Origin: Oscillospiraceae bacterium
Lineage (GTDB): Bacteria > Bacillota > Clostridia > Oscillospirales > Oscillospiraceae
Reading direction: 5' to 3'
DNA: 33,173 nucleotides
NCBI GenBank assembly: GCA_020025615.1
Contig: JAHHRT010000008.1
Coordinates: 1-33,173 of the forward strand
How positions within the stretch are numbered: the first letter of the stretch is position 1; the number at the start of each line of letters is the position of its first letter. The notes under the pieces are model-generated. The model searched no databases. It saw nothing but the letters and a program-made list of their open reading frames with translations, and was not told the DNA's origin. This document shows positions 14,813 through 22,787 of the stretch, one piece after another. The position numbers and the translations under genes were made by a program.

Positions 14813-15124
14813 ATGGCACAAGCGGGATACATGAACCTGGACTACAAACTGTATTTTGAGCCGGAGGGCGGCATCCGCACACCCAGAGAATTTACCGATG
14901 CGCTGGTATCCTGGTCCAACCGGGAGCACAGGCAGCTGGTCATTCTGGAGGAATCTATGGAGCCTTTGGTGGAGGTTGACGGGAAGCGGTATGTGTGCAG
15001 ACTGGCAGATCCGCTGCTGGGCAGACAGAAGAATCCGCTTTTCAAGGCCCTAAACATCCAGGGCTATACCCACAGCGTCGGCCCTATGCTGGGCTATCAA
15101 TGGGTGTATCTCTACGAAGCATAA
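14813..15124 (+). CDS. Hypothetical 103-residue protein following nrdD
   Basis: Not recognised. It is a soluble, compact protein with no signal peptide or membrane segment, opening MAQAGYMNLDYKLYFEPEGG. It has a charged middle (ILEESMEPLVEVDGKRYVCRL) and an aromatic C-terminus (GPMLGYQWVYLYEA). One cysteine is present. Codon use resembles the neighbours and a clear AAGGAG ribosome-binding site precedes ATG 14813, so it is likely a real gene. It starts 42 nt after nrdD with no terminator between, and a large hairpin follows its stop, so it is probably the third gene of the NrdR-controlled operon. A link to nucleotide metabolism is only positional. Confidence 0.7.
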   Translation: MAQAGYMNLDYKLYFEPEGGIRTPREFTDALVSWSNREHRQLVILEESMEPLVEVDGKRYVCRLADPLLGRQKNPLFKALNIQGYTHSVGPMLGYQWVYLYEA

Positions 15125-15127
15125 ACT

Positions 15128-15176
15128 CACAGGGAAAGGGGGTGCTGCAAAATGCGGCACCCCCTTTCCCACTGTG
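15128..15176 (+). terminator. Large GC-rich hairpin after the nrd operon
   Basis: GGGAAAGGGGGTGC (15132-15145) pairs perfectly with GCACCCCCTTTCCC (15157-15170) around an 11-nt loop, flanked by CACAG/CTGTG. It lacks a T run on either strand, so it is an imperfect intrinsic terminator or an RNA-end stabiliser. Confidence 0.6.
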
Positions 15177-15269
15177 GAAAACCTCCTTCGGGGCTTGCGC
15201 ACAAACTTTTGCAGCCTGAGAGCGTATTATTTGTCTGTCCATGACGGCCAAATTCCACAGGCTCAGTCT

Positions 15270-15340
15270 GATATGTATTTTCCCTGAGGTACACGCCCTC
15301 ATGGAAAATAATTTGAATGATTTGCCGCAGAAGCGGCAAA
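15270..15340. repeat. Structured intergenic element, copy 2 (upstream of clpB)
   Basis: GATATGTAT (15270-15278), then after 11 nt a 7-nt loop TACACGC (15290-15296) closed by TGAGG / CCTCA. Outside one mismatch the stem continues with TTTTCC / GGAAAA. TGATTT (15318-15323) follows, and then a perfect hairpin TTTGCCGC (15321-15328) / GCGGCAAA (15333-15340). It matches copy 1 at 3364-3432 in order and spacing. The remaining bases of the 15125-15515 spacer hold a second, degraded copy of the G-rich arm (15355-15373) and the clpB promoter. Confidence 0.5.
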
Positions 15341-15425
15341 CTTCTAGCAGCTGTAAGGGGGCGCTGCAAAACGGGGACCCTTTGTTGCAAAAATGTAAAC
15401 TTTCCAAATTTCCAGAATATGCCCC

Positions 15426-15453
15426 TTGACTTTTTTTCAGAACGGGGTATAGT
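15426..15453 (+). promoter_or_regulatory. Promoter of clpB
   Basis: -35 TTGACT (15426-15431), 16-bp spacer, -10 TATAGT (15448-15453). The CIRCE operator begins 15 bp after the -10, so it covers the first transcribed bases. Confidence 0.78.
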
Positions 15454-15467
15454 GTAGACAAAAGGAT

Positions 15468-15494
15468 TTAGCACTCCAACAGCGAGAGTGCTAA
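15468..15494 (+). promoter_or_regulatory. CIRCE operator (HrcA binding site)
   Basis: A perfect consensus TTAGCACTC (15468-15476), 9-nt spacer, GAGTGCTAA (15486-15494). HrcA bound here would block clpB transcription at normal temperature. No hrcA, dnaK or groE gene lies in the window. Confidence 0.97.
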
Positions 15495-15515
15495 AAGTCA
15501 AGAAGGAGTGTTTTT

Positions 15516-18107
15516 ATGAACTTCAACAAATATACCCAGAAGTCTCTGGAAGCAGTCCAGGGCGCACAAGAACTGGCAAGATCTCAAAATCATCAACAGA
15601 TGGAGCAGGTGCATCTGCTTCTGGCCCTGCTGCGGCAGGAGGGGGGACTGATTCCCCAGCTGCTGCAAAAAATGGGCATCACCGTGGAAAGCCTGGAAGC
15701 CGCTGCCAATGCAGAGCTCCAGAAGCTGCCCCGGGTAACCGGAAGCCGGGAGGCGGACCGGTTCTATATCACTGCCGATGTGGATGCAGCCTTCCAGGCG
15801 GCAGAAGCCCAGGCTGAGACCATGAAGGACGAGTATGTGTCTGTGGAGCACCTGCTTCTGGGTCTGCTGGAAGCTGCGGCAGGTCCTGTGAAGGAGCTGT
15901 TCCGCACCTATCGCATCACCAAAGAGGCCTGCCTTCAGGCGCTGCAAACCGTCCGGGGCAATCAGCGGGTGACCACCGACAACCCCGAGGGCACCTATGA
16001 TGCTCTGGAAAAGTACGGCACGGACCTGGTCAAGCGGGCCAGAGAGCAGAAGATGGACCCGGTGATCGGTCGTGACGAGGAAATCCGCAATGTGATCCGA
16101 ATTCTATCCCGGAAAACCAAGAATAACCCCGTCCTCATCGGTGAGCCCGGCGTTGGCAAGACCGCCATTGCCGAGGGCCTGGCCCAGAGAATTGTCCGCC
16201 GGGATGTGCCCAAGGGCCTCCAGGATAAGACGGTATTCTCTCTGGACATGGGCGCACTGGTGGCGGGTGCCAAGTATCGCGGCGAATTTGAAGAGCGGCT
16301 GAAAGCCGTCCTCAACGAGGTTCGGCAGTCTGAGGGCCGAATCATCCTGTTCATCGATGAGCTCCACACTGTGGTGGGCGCCGGAAAGACCGACGGCGCT
16401 ATGGATGCCGGCAACCTCTTAAAGCCCATGCTGGCAAGAGGCGAGCTCCACTGCATCGGTGCGACCACCCTGGATGAATACCGCCAGTATATCGAAAAGG
16501 ACCCGGCTCTGGAACGTCGGTTCCAGCCTGTGCTGGTAAACGAGCCTACGGTGGAGGACACCATTTCCATTCTCCGTGGCCTGAAAGAGCGGTATGAGGT
16601 GTTCCACGGCGTCAAGATTGCGGACTCCGCCATCATTGCCGCCGCTACCCTGTCCAACCGTTATATCACCGACCGTTTCCTGCCGGATAAGGCCATTGAC
16701 CTGGTGGATGAGGCCTGTGCCCAGATTCGTACGGAGATGGACTCCATGCCCGCCGAACTGGACACCGTATCCCGCCGGATCATCCAGCTGGAAATCGAGG
16801 AGGCCGCCCTCAAGAAGGAGGACGACGAGCTGAGCAAGGCCCGTCTGGCAGAGCTTCGGAAGGAGCTTGCCGAGGAGCGAGACACCTTCAATTCCATGAA
16901 GGCTAAGTGGGACAACGAGAAAAACGCCATCGGCCGGGTCCAGCAGCTGCGGGAGCAGATTGAGGACTTGAACCGCCAGATTGAGGCCGCCGAGCAGAAG
17001 TATGACCTGGAAAAGGCTGCCGAGCTGAAATACGGCAAGCTTCCCGAAGCACAGCGTCAGCTGGCTGAGGAGGAGCGCCGGACCCAGGACCTTCAGGAGC
17101 ACACCATTCTCCGGGACCGGGTCACCGATGAGGAGATTGCAAAGATCGTGGAGCGGTGGACCGGAATCCCTGTGTCCCGTCTGGTGCAGGGCGAGCGGGA
17201 AAAGCTGCTGACCCTGGATGAAACCCTCCACAAGAGAGTCATCGGTCAGGACGAGGCTGTCCAGGCGGTTACCGAGGCCATCCAGAGAAGCCGTGCCGGT
17301 ATTCAGGACCCGGATCGGCCCATTGGCTCCTTCCTGTTCCTGGGACCCACTGGCGTTGGTAAGACGGAGCTGGCCAAGACCCTGGCCCAGGCCCTGTTTG
17401 ACGACGAAAACAATCTGGTGCGAATCGATATGTCGGAATACATGGAGAAATACTCCGTCTCCCGGCTCATCGGAGCGCCTCCCGGATACGTGGGCTATGA
17501 GGAGGGCGGACAGCTTACGGAAGCCGTTCGGAGAAAGCCTTATTCTGTAGTTCTCTTTGATGAGGTGGAAAAGGCCCATCCCGATGTGTTCAACGTACTG
17601 CTGCAGGTGCTGGACGACGGTCGAATCACCGATTCCCAGGGCCGTACCGTGGACTTTAAGAACACCATTATCATTCTGACTTCCAATCTGGGCAGCGAAT
17701 ATCTGCTGTCCGGCATCCGCCCCGACGGCAGCATTGATCCCGCCGCCCGGGAGCAGGTGGAGGCACTGCTGCGCCGGTCCTTCCGGCCTGAGTTCCTCAA
17801 CCGTCTGGATGAAATTGTCTTCTATAAGCCCCTGACCCGGGACAACATCACGGGAATCATTGACTTGCAGATTGCAAAGCTCAACAGCCGCCTGGCAGAG
17901 CAGCAGATTCACTGCCAGCTCACCGAGGCTGCAAAGCAGGCCATTGTGGATGCAGCTTATGACCCCCAGTACGGTGCAAGACCCCTGCGTCGGTATGTCC
18001 AGCATACGGTGGAAACCATGCTGAGTAAGCGGCTGCTGCAAGGAAACATCCTGCCCGGTCAGACCGTCACCGTGGATGCGGAAGACGGAGAACTGCTTTT
18101 GAAATAA
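15516..18107 (+). CDS. clpB: ATP-dependent disaggregase ClpB
   Basis: An 863-residue Hsp100 chaperone that, with DnaK, pulls polypeptides out of aggregates in the cytoplasm. Order of parts: an N-terminal Clp_N double repeat (residues 1-150); the first AAA+ module with Walker A GEPGVGKT (209-216) and IILFIDELHTVVGAG; a long charged coiled-coil middle domain (about 405-530), which separates ClpB from ClpA and ClpC; the second AAA+ module with GPTGVGKT (610-617) and VVLFDEVEKAHPDV; and a C-terminal D2-small domain ending EDGELLLK. The length is normal for ClpB. There is no ClpP-binding IGF/IGL loop evident. ATG 15516 follows AAGGAG. It is transcribed alone from a CIRCE-controlled promoter and ends in a terminator. 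Confidence 0.96.
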   Translation: MNFNKYTQKSLEAVQGAQELARSQNHQQMEQVHLLLALLRQEGGLIPQLLQKMGITVESLEAAANAELQKLPRVTGSREADRFYITADVDAAFQAAEAQAETMKDEYVSVEHLLLGLLEAAAGPVKELFRTYRITKEACLQALQTVRGNQRVTTDNPEGTYDALEKYGTDLVKRAREQKMDPVIGRDEEIRNVIRILSRKTKNNPVLIGEPGVGKTAIAEGLAQRIVRRDVPKGLQDKTVFSLDMGALVAGAKYRGEFEERLKAVLNEVRQSEGRIILFIDELHTVVGAGKTDGAMDAGNLLKPMLARGELHCIGATTLDEYRQYIEKDPALERRFQPVLVNEPTVEDTISILRGLKERYEVFHGVKIADSAIIAAATLSNRYITDRFLPDKAIDLVDEACAQIRTEMDSMPAELDTVSRRIIQLEIEEAALKKEDDELSKARLAELRKELAEERDTFNSMKAKWDNEKNAIGRVQQLREQIEDLNRQIEAAEQKYDLEKAAELKYGKLPEAQRQLAEEERRTQDLQEHTILRDRVTDEEIAKIVERWTGIPVSRLVQGEREKLLTLDETLHKRVIGQDEAVQAVTEAIQRSRAGIQDPDRPIGSFLFLGPTGVGKTELAKTLAQALFDDENNLVRIDMSEYMEKYSVSRLIGAPPGYVGYEEGGQLTEAVRRKPYSVVLFDEVEKAHPDVFNVLLQVLDDGRITDSQGRTVDFKNTIIILTSNLGSEYLLSGIRPDGSIDPAAREQVEALLRRSFRPEFLNRLDEIVFYKPLTRDNITGIIDLQIAKLNSRLAEQQIHCQLTEAAKQAIVDAAYDPQYGARPLRRYVQHTVETMLSKRLLQGNILPGQTVTVDAEDGELLLK

Positions 18108-18125
18108 CCGCATAGAAGTACGAAA

Positions 18126-18158
18126 CTCCCCGAACAGATTTCTGCTCGGGGAGCTTTT
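18126..18158 (+). terminator. Terminator of clpB
   Basis: CTCCCCGA (18126-18133) pairs with TCGGGGAG (18146-18153), with an inner CAGA/TCTG extension, followed by CTTTTT. Bases 18159-18356 downstream show no gene or other signal I recognise. Confidence 0.88.
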
Positions 18159-18356
18159 TCAAAATTGGAAAATTTTTCAAATTCGAATGGTGAAATTGTT
18201 TTTTGAAGTCTGTCTTCCCGGGGAAAAGATTTTATTGGGCAGGGGAGACGCTGCCATCCGGGAAGGAGACGTGTGGCATTGTGCCCATGTTTTGGAAGGC
18301 GGATTCCGGGCTGTTTGGCCTTTCTGTAAAAAGCTGTCGGTTTTTGGCGGCAGATG

Positions 18357-18385
18357 TTGACAAGCTCACCGCCTTGTGGTACAGT
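18357..18385 (+). promoter_or_regulatory. Promoter of the guanine-riboswitch operon
   Basis: -35 TTGACA (18357-18362), 17-bp spacer, -10 TACAGT (18380-18385). It ends 22 bp before the riboswitch P1 stem. Confidence 0.75.
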
Positions 18386-18407
18386 CAATGTGTCAATTGA
18401 ACAAAGA

Positions 18408-18473
18408 GCTGATATAATTTTGGATAAATGGCCCAAGAGTTTCTACCGTACAGCCGAAAGTACGACTATTAGC
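18408..18473 (+). ncRNA. Purine riboswitch, guanine type
   Basis: The fold reads P1 GCTGA (18408-18412) / TTAGC (18469-18473). The conserved core holds TATAAT, ATAAATGG, AGTTTCTACC and GACTAT. The J3/1 segment GACTAT has C at the specificity position (C74 in the xpt numbering), which indicates guanine/hypoxanthine binding; adenine aptamers read GATTAT. It lies upstream of a BMP-family nucleoside importer. Confidence 0.95.
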
Positions 18474-18485
18474 GGCATCCCGTTT

Positions 18486-18558
18486 CTGCCCTGTGAGGGG
18501 CAGTATTTGGGGATCACGTCGATCGTTGCAGGCTTAGTGCGGACTGAGCCTGCTTTTT
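18486..18558 (+). terminator. Expression platform and terminator of the guanine riboswitch
   Basis: A small hairpin CTGCCC / GGGCAG (18486-18503) is followed by the terminator stem GCAGGCTTAGT (18528-18538) / ACTGAGCCTGC (18543-18553; one G-T pair) and TTTTT. This supports ligand-induced transcription termination before the importer genes. Confidence 0.87.
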
Positions 18559-18668
18559 ATTTTGCGCATCATCACATTTTTGTATGATGCGCCATTGCCC
18601 TTTGCTCTGAGATACCTGATATCTGTCATTCATTTTTATTTATCAATATCAAAATGGAGGAAAGAAAA

Positions 18669-19934
18669 ATGAAAAAGTTTATCGCACTGTTCCTGGCTTC
18701 TCTCATGGTGCTGGGCCTGTTCGCAGGCTGCGGCAGCAAGGCACCTGCCGCTGACGGCACTGCTCCCGCTGCTGACAAGGAAGCTCCTGTTGCAGAGGCC
18801 ACCGAAGCCGCCGCTAAGGATGTGAAGGTGGGTTTCATCTGCCTGCACGATGAGAACTCTACCTACGACAAGAACTTCATTGACGCTGCTATGGCTGTCA
18901 AGGAGTCCATGGGTCTCAGCGACGACCAGGTCATCTTCAAGAAGAACATCCCCGAGAGCAACGATTGCTACGAGGCTGCCGCTGACCTGGCTGACCGTGG
19001 CTGCAACATCGTCTTTGCTGACAGCTTCGGTCACGAGTCCTACATGGCTCAGGCTGCTAAGGAGTTCCCCGAGGTTCAGTTCTGCCATGCTACCGGCACC
19101 ACTGCCCACACCGCTGGCATCCCCAACCTGCACAACGCTTTCGCTTCCATCTATGAGGGCCGTTACCTGGCTGGCATTGCCGCAGGCCTGAAGCTCAACG
19201 AGATGATCGAGGCTGGCGAGTTCACCGCAGAAGAGGCTAAGATCGGCTACGTTGGCGCTTTCACCTACGCTGAGGTTATCTCCGGCTATACCTCCTTCTT
19301 CCTGGGCGCTCGCTCCGTCTGCCCCACTGTCACCATGGACGTTCAGTTCACCGGCAGCTGGTATGACGAGACCGCTGAGAAGGAAGCTGCAAACCTGCTG
19401 ATCCAGAACGGTGCAAAGCTCATCAGCCAGCACGCTGACTCCATGGGTGCACCTACCGCCTGCGAGACCGCCGGCGTTCCCAACATTTCTTACAACGGCA
19501 GCACCGTTGACGGCTGCCCCAACACCTTCATTGTTTCTTCCCGCATCAACTGGGCTCCCTACTTCCAGTACATGATCGAGTGCGTCATGAAGGGCGAGGA
19601 GATTGCTGTTGACTGGTGCGGCGGCACCGCAGAGGGTTCTGTTGAGCTGTCTGCCATCAACGAGAAGGCAGCTGCTGCCGGCACCGAAGAGGCCATCCAG
19701 GCTGCTGCTGAGAAGCTGGCTTCCGGCGAGCTGCACGTCTTCGATACCGCAACCTTCACTGTGAACGGTGAGACCCTCACCTCCTACCTGGCTGACGTGG
19801 ACACCGACGCTGAGTACGCTCACGAGACTGAGGTTATCTCCGACGGCTACTTCCACGAGTCTGAGTACCGTGCTGCCCCCTACTTCGATCTGATGATCGA
19901 CGGCATCACCACCCTCAACAAGGTTTTCGGTTAA
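18669..19934 (+). CDS. BMP-family (Med/PnrA-type) nucleoside-binding lipoprotein
   Basis: A 421-residue lipoprotein, the solute receptor of a nucleoside ABC importer. The signal ends FAGC (Cys21), followed by a short Ala/Pro/Glu linker. The mature domain starts VKVGFICLHDENSTYDKNF, the usual beta-strand opening of BMP proteins. It includes the BMP hallmarks GCNIVFADSFGHESYMAQAA, a segment with SIYEGRYLAGIAAGL, and the hinge-region VGAFTYAEVISGYTSFFLGA. A guanine riboswitch controls the gene, so guanosine, inosine or a related purine nucleoside is the likely ligand. ATG 18669 follows GGAGG (18657-18661); the earlier in-frame ATG at 18654 is inside that ribosome-binding site region and is less likely. 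Codon use is strongly biased to C/G-ending codons, fitting high expression. Confidence 0.9.
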   Translation: MKKFIALFLASLMVLGLFAGCGSKAPAADGTAPAADKEAPVAEATEAAAKDVKVGFICLHDENSTYDKNFIDAAMAVKESMGLSDDQVIFKKNIPESNDCYEAAADLADRGCNIVFADSFGHESYMAQAAKEFPEVQFCHATGTTAHTAGIPNLHNAFASIYEGRYLAGIAAGLKLNEMIEAGEFTAEEAKIGYVGAFTYAEVISGYTSFFLGARSVCPTVTMDVQFTGSWYDETAEKEAANLLIQNGAKLISQHADSMGAPTACETAGVPNISYNGSTVDGCPNTFIVSSRINWAPYFQYMIECVMKGEEIAVDWCGGTAEGSVELSAINEKAAAAGTEEAIQAAAEKLASGELHVFDTATFTVNGETLTSYLADVDTDAEYAHETEVISDGYFHESEYRAAPYFDLMIDGITTLNKVFG

Positions 19935-19945
19935 TCAGTTAAAAT

Positions 19946-20073
19946 CTGTGGTGGAGCTTCGGCTCCACCACAGCAAATTCTTTCGCATGGAACCGCCGCC
20001 TTCTGCGGCGATTTCTGCGTTTTCCAGGACGGAACCGCATCAGCTGCTTTTCGCTGATGGCAAAGGGCCTTTG
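19946..20073 (+). other. Cluster of hairpins between the receptor and ATPase genes
   Basis: CTGTGGTGGAGC / GCTCCACCACAG (19946-19957 / 19962-19973) closes on a TTCG tetraloop. CGCCGC / GCGGCG is at 19994-19999 / 20005-20010, and CATCAGC / GCTGATG at 20038-20044 / 20053-20059. A palindrome CAAAGG-G-CCTTTG ends the set. None has a T run. Such structures often protect the receptor mRNA and lower downstream expression. Confidence 0.6.
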
Positions 20074-20147
20074 CCACCAGCGAAGGGAAAAGCTTTCAAC
20101 AGTCAGCTGGATTACCAGGTAAGAAAGAGAAACTAGGAGCGTGAATC

Positions 20148-21683
20148 ATGGGAACTGCTGCCATCGAACTCAAGAACATCACAAAGACCTTCGGAAATGT
20201 TGTCGCCAATAAGGACGTGTGCCTGACGGTGAACCGAGGGGAGATTCTCTCCATTCTGGGAGAGAACGGAAGCGGAAAAACCACTCTGATGAACATGATC
20301 TCCGGAATTTACTTCCCGGACCACGGTTCCATCTACATCGGTGGGGAGGAGGTCATGATCAAGTCCCCCAAGGATGCTTTCCGCTATAAGATCGGTATGA
20401 TTCATCAGCACTTTAAGCTGGTGGATGTGTTTACCGCTGCGGAAAATATCGTCCTGGGTGCAGAGGATGCCCATGGCTTCAACATGAAGAAGTCCGCCCG
20501 GCGGATCGGCGAAATCAGCCGTCAGTATGGCTTTGATATCGACCCCAACAAGAAGATTTATGAAATGTCCATCTCCGAAAAGCAGACCGTTGAGATTATC
20601 AAGGTCCTCTATCGGGGTGCGGATATTCTGATTCTGGACGAGCCTACCGCCGTTCTTACCCCCCAGGAGACCCAGAAGCTCTTCAAGATTCTGCGTCGGA
20701 TGCGGGACGACGGCAAGGCCATTATCATCATCACCCACAAGCTACATGAGGTGCTGTCCCTGTCCGACCGGGTGTCTGTCCTGCGGAAGGGCGAGTACAT
20801 CGGCACGGTGAACACCGCCGAGACCAACGAGTCTCAGCTCACGGAGATGATGGTGGGCGAAAAGGTGTCTCTGAACATCCAGCGGGATGAACCTCAGAAC
20901 TCTGAGGACCGTCTGGTTGTGAAGAACCTGAACTGCGTCAGCCGTGAGGGCGTGAAGCTCCTGCAGGATATTTCCTTCACCGCCCGCTCCGGCGAAATCC
21001 TGGGCATTGCCGGTATTGCCGGCAGCGGTCAGCGGGAGCTGCTGGAAGCCATTGCAGGTCTTCAGCACCTGGAAAGCGGTGAAATTGACTACCACGACCC
21101 CAAGAGCGGAAAGACCGAGGACCTGCGGGACAAGACCCCCATGGAGATTCGGCAGCTGGGTGTCCGGCTGTCCTTCGTCCCCGAGGACCGACTGGGTATG
21201 GGCCTGGTGGGCAATATGGACATTGTGGATAACATGATGCTCCGCAGCTACCGCAGAGGCAAGTCCATATTCCTGCGCCGGAAGGAGCCCAAGGAGCTGG
21301 CAGAACGGATTATTGAAGGGCTGAACGTGGTGACCCCGGATGCCAAGACCCCGGTTCGTCGGCTCTCCGGCGGCAACGTCCAGAAGGTTCTGGTGGGCCG
21401 TGAAATTGCCGCAGCCCCCACGGTGCTGATGGTTGCTTATCCTGCAAGAGGCCTGGACATCAATTCTTCCTATATGATTTACAACCTGCTCAACGAGCAG
21501 AAGCGCAGAGGCGTGGCAGTGATTTTCGTGGGTGAGGACCTGGACGTTCTCATGGAGCTGTGTGACCGGGTGATGGTCATTGGCTCCGGCCAGATTACCG
21601 GAACGGTGGATGCCCGCACTGCTACCAAGGAGCAGATCGGTCTGCTCATGACCAAGACCGCAAGAGGTGACGAAAATGAGTAA
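20148..21683 (+). CDS. Nucleoside ABC importer ATPase with two ATP-binding modules
   Basis: A 511-residue double ATPase of the family paired with BMP receptors (RbsA/NupO-like). Module 1 has Walker A GENGSGKTT (from residue 38), the sequence MSISEKQTVEIIKVL in the signature region and Walker B ILILDEPTAVLTPQE. Module 2 has a degenerate Walker A GIAGSGQRE, the signature LSGGNVQKVLVGREI and a Walker B region LMVAYPARGLDINS. A second module without the Walker A lysine is normal for this family, which keeps one canonical and one degenerate site. An AGGAG ribosome-binding site precedes ATG 20148. The permease gene overlaps its 3' end by 8 nt, so translation is coupled. Confidence 0.92.
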   Translation: MGTAAIELKNITKTFGNVVANKDVCLTVNRGEILSILGENGSGKTTLMNMISGIYFPDHGSIYIGGEEVMIKSPKDAFRYKIGMIHQHFKLVDVFTAAENIVLGAEDAHGFNMKKSARRIGEISRQYGFDIDPNKKIYEMSISEKQTVEIIKVLYRGADILILDEPTAVLTPQETQKLFKILRRMRDDGKAIIIITHKLHEVLSLSDRVSVLRKGEYIGTVNTAETNESQLTEMMVGEKVSLNIQRDEPQNSEDRLVVKNLNCVSREGVKLLQDISFTARSGEILGIAGIAGSGQRELLEAIAGLQHLESGEIDYHDPKSGKTEDLRDKTPMEIRQLGVRLSFVPEDRLGMGLVGNMDIVDNMMLRSYRRGKSIFLRRKEPKELAERIIEGLNVVTPDAKTPVRRLSGGNVQKVLVGREIAAAPTVLMVAYPARGLDINSSYMIYNLLNEQKRRGVAVIFVGEDLDVLMELCDRVMVIGSGQITGTVDARTATKEQIGLLMTKTARGDENE

Positions 21684-22785
21684 GAAACAGACACAGGCTC
21701 GGGAACCCATGTTCCATATTGTAAAGCGCAGCTCTCTGGTTTGGTGGAAGTCCTGGCTGATCCGAATCCTTTCGGTGCTGGCAGCGTTGGTGGTCTGCTC
21801 CATCATTACGGTTCTGCTCACCGGTGAAAACCCCTTGGGGGTCTACGTCACTATGATTGACGGTGCCTTCGGCACCAAGCGCCGAATCTGGGGCCTGTTC
21901 CAGAATGTGGCAATGCTGCTGTGTGTGGCCCTGGCAGTGACTCCGGCATTCAAAATGCGTTTCTGGAACATCGGTGCAGAAGGACAGGTGCTGATCGGCG
22001 GCCTGGCCACTGCTGCCTGCATGATTCTGTTTGGCAACAAGGTGCCCACTCTTGTGCTCTTTGCCATGATGCTGGTGGGCAGCATGGTGGGCAGTGCCCT
22101 CTGGGCTGCCATCCCCGCCTACTTCCGGGCAAAGTGGAACACCAACGAGACCCTGTTCACCCTGATGATGAACTACATCGCCATTCAGCTGGTGTCCTAC
22201 TTCACCTACATCTGGTCCGTGCCCAAGGGCTCCGGTCAGATCGGCATTATCAACGGCGACACCCGTATGGGCTGGCTGCCTGCCATTGCCGGAAAGCCCT
22301 ATCTCCTCAATATCATCATTGTTGCTGTTCTCACGGTGCTGATGTATGTCTATTTGAACTACAGCAAGCACGGTTATGAAATCCAGGTGGTGGGCGAAAG
22401 TGAAAACACCGCCCGGTACATCGGTGTCAGCATTAAGAAGGTCATTATCCGCACCATGCTCCTGTCCGGCGCCCTCTGCGGCGTTGCGGGCTTCCTGCTG
22501 GTCAGCGGCACCGACCACACCCTGACCCGGAACCTGGCTGGCGGCCGCGGCTTTACTGCAATCATGGTGTCCTGGCTTGCCAAGTTCAATCCGCTCTACA
22601 TGGTGCTCACCTCTTTCCTGCTGGTATTTTTGCAGAAGGGTGCCACGGAGATCTCCACGGTCTACGGCCTTAACGATTCCTTCTCCGAGATTCTCACCGG
22701 CGTGATTATCTTCTTCATCATCGGCAGTGAGTTCTTTGTGAGCTACAGTGTGAAATTCCGTCACAACGAAAAGGAGGGTGCATAA
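21676..22785 (+). CDS. Nucleoside ABC importer permease, first subunit (NupP-like)
   Basis: A 369-residue membrane protein of the branched-chain/ribose permease superfamily with about eight to ten hydrophobic helices. The N-terminus (MSKKQTQAREPMFHIVKRSS) is cytoplasmic. Conserved family sections are AVTPAFKMRFWNIGAEGQVLIGGL near residue 95 and EIQVVGESENTARYIGVS before the SGALCGVAGFLL helix. ATG 21676 follows AAGAGGTGA; a GTG at 21667 is also in frame but less well placed. The gene overlaps the ATPase gene by 8 nt and is 2 nt upstream of the second permease. With the BMP receptor it forms a NupAP-type heterodimer importer, under the guanine riboswitch. Confidence 0.9.
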   Translation: MSKKQTQAREPMFHIVKRSSLVWWKSWLIRILSVLAALVVCSIITVLLTGENPLGVYVTMIDGAFGTKRRIWGLFQNVAMLLCVALAVTPAFKMRFWNIGAEGQVLIGGLATAACMILFGNKVPTLVLFAMMLVGSMVGSALWAAIPAYFRAKWNTNETLFTLMMNYIAIQLVSYFTYIWSVPKGSGQIGIINGDTRMGWLPAIAGKPYLLNIIIVAVLTVLMYVYLNYSKHGYEIQVVGESENTARYIGVSIKKVIIRTMLLSGALCGVAGFLLVSGTDHTLTRNLAGGRGFTAIMVSWLAKFNPLYMVLTSFLLVFLQKGATEISTVYGLNDSFSEILTGVIIFFIIGSEFFVSYSVKFRHNEKEGA

Positions 22786-22787
22786 GG

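Noticed and set aside
12344..14929. Open minus-strand frame of about 860 codons opposite nrdD
   Set aside because: Same cause: a shadow of a biased, GC-rich real gene, with no ribosome-binding site or known motif.
18203..18587. Small frames between clpB and the BMP receptor gene
   Set aside because: They run through the promoter, guanine riboswitch and terminator; composition is not coding-like.
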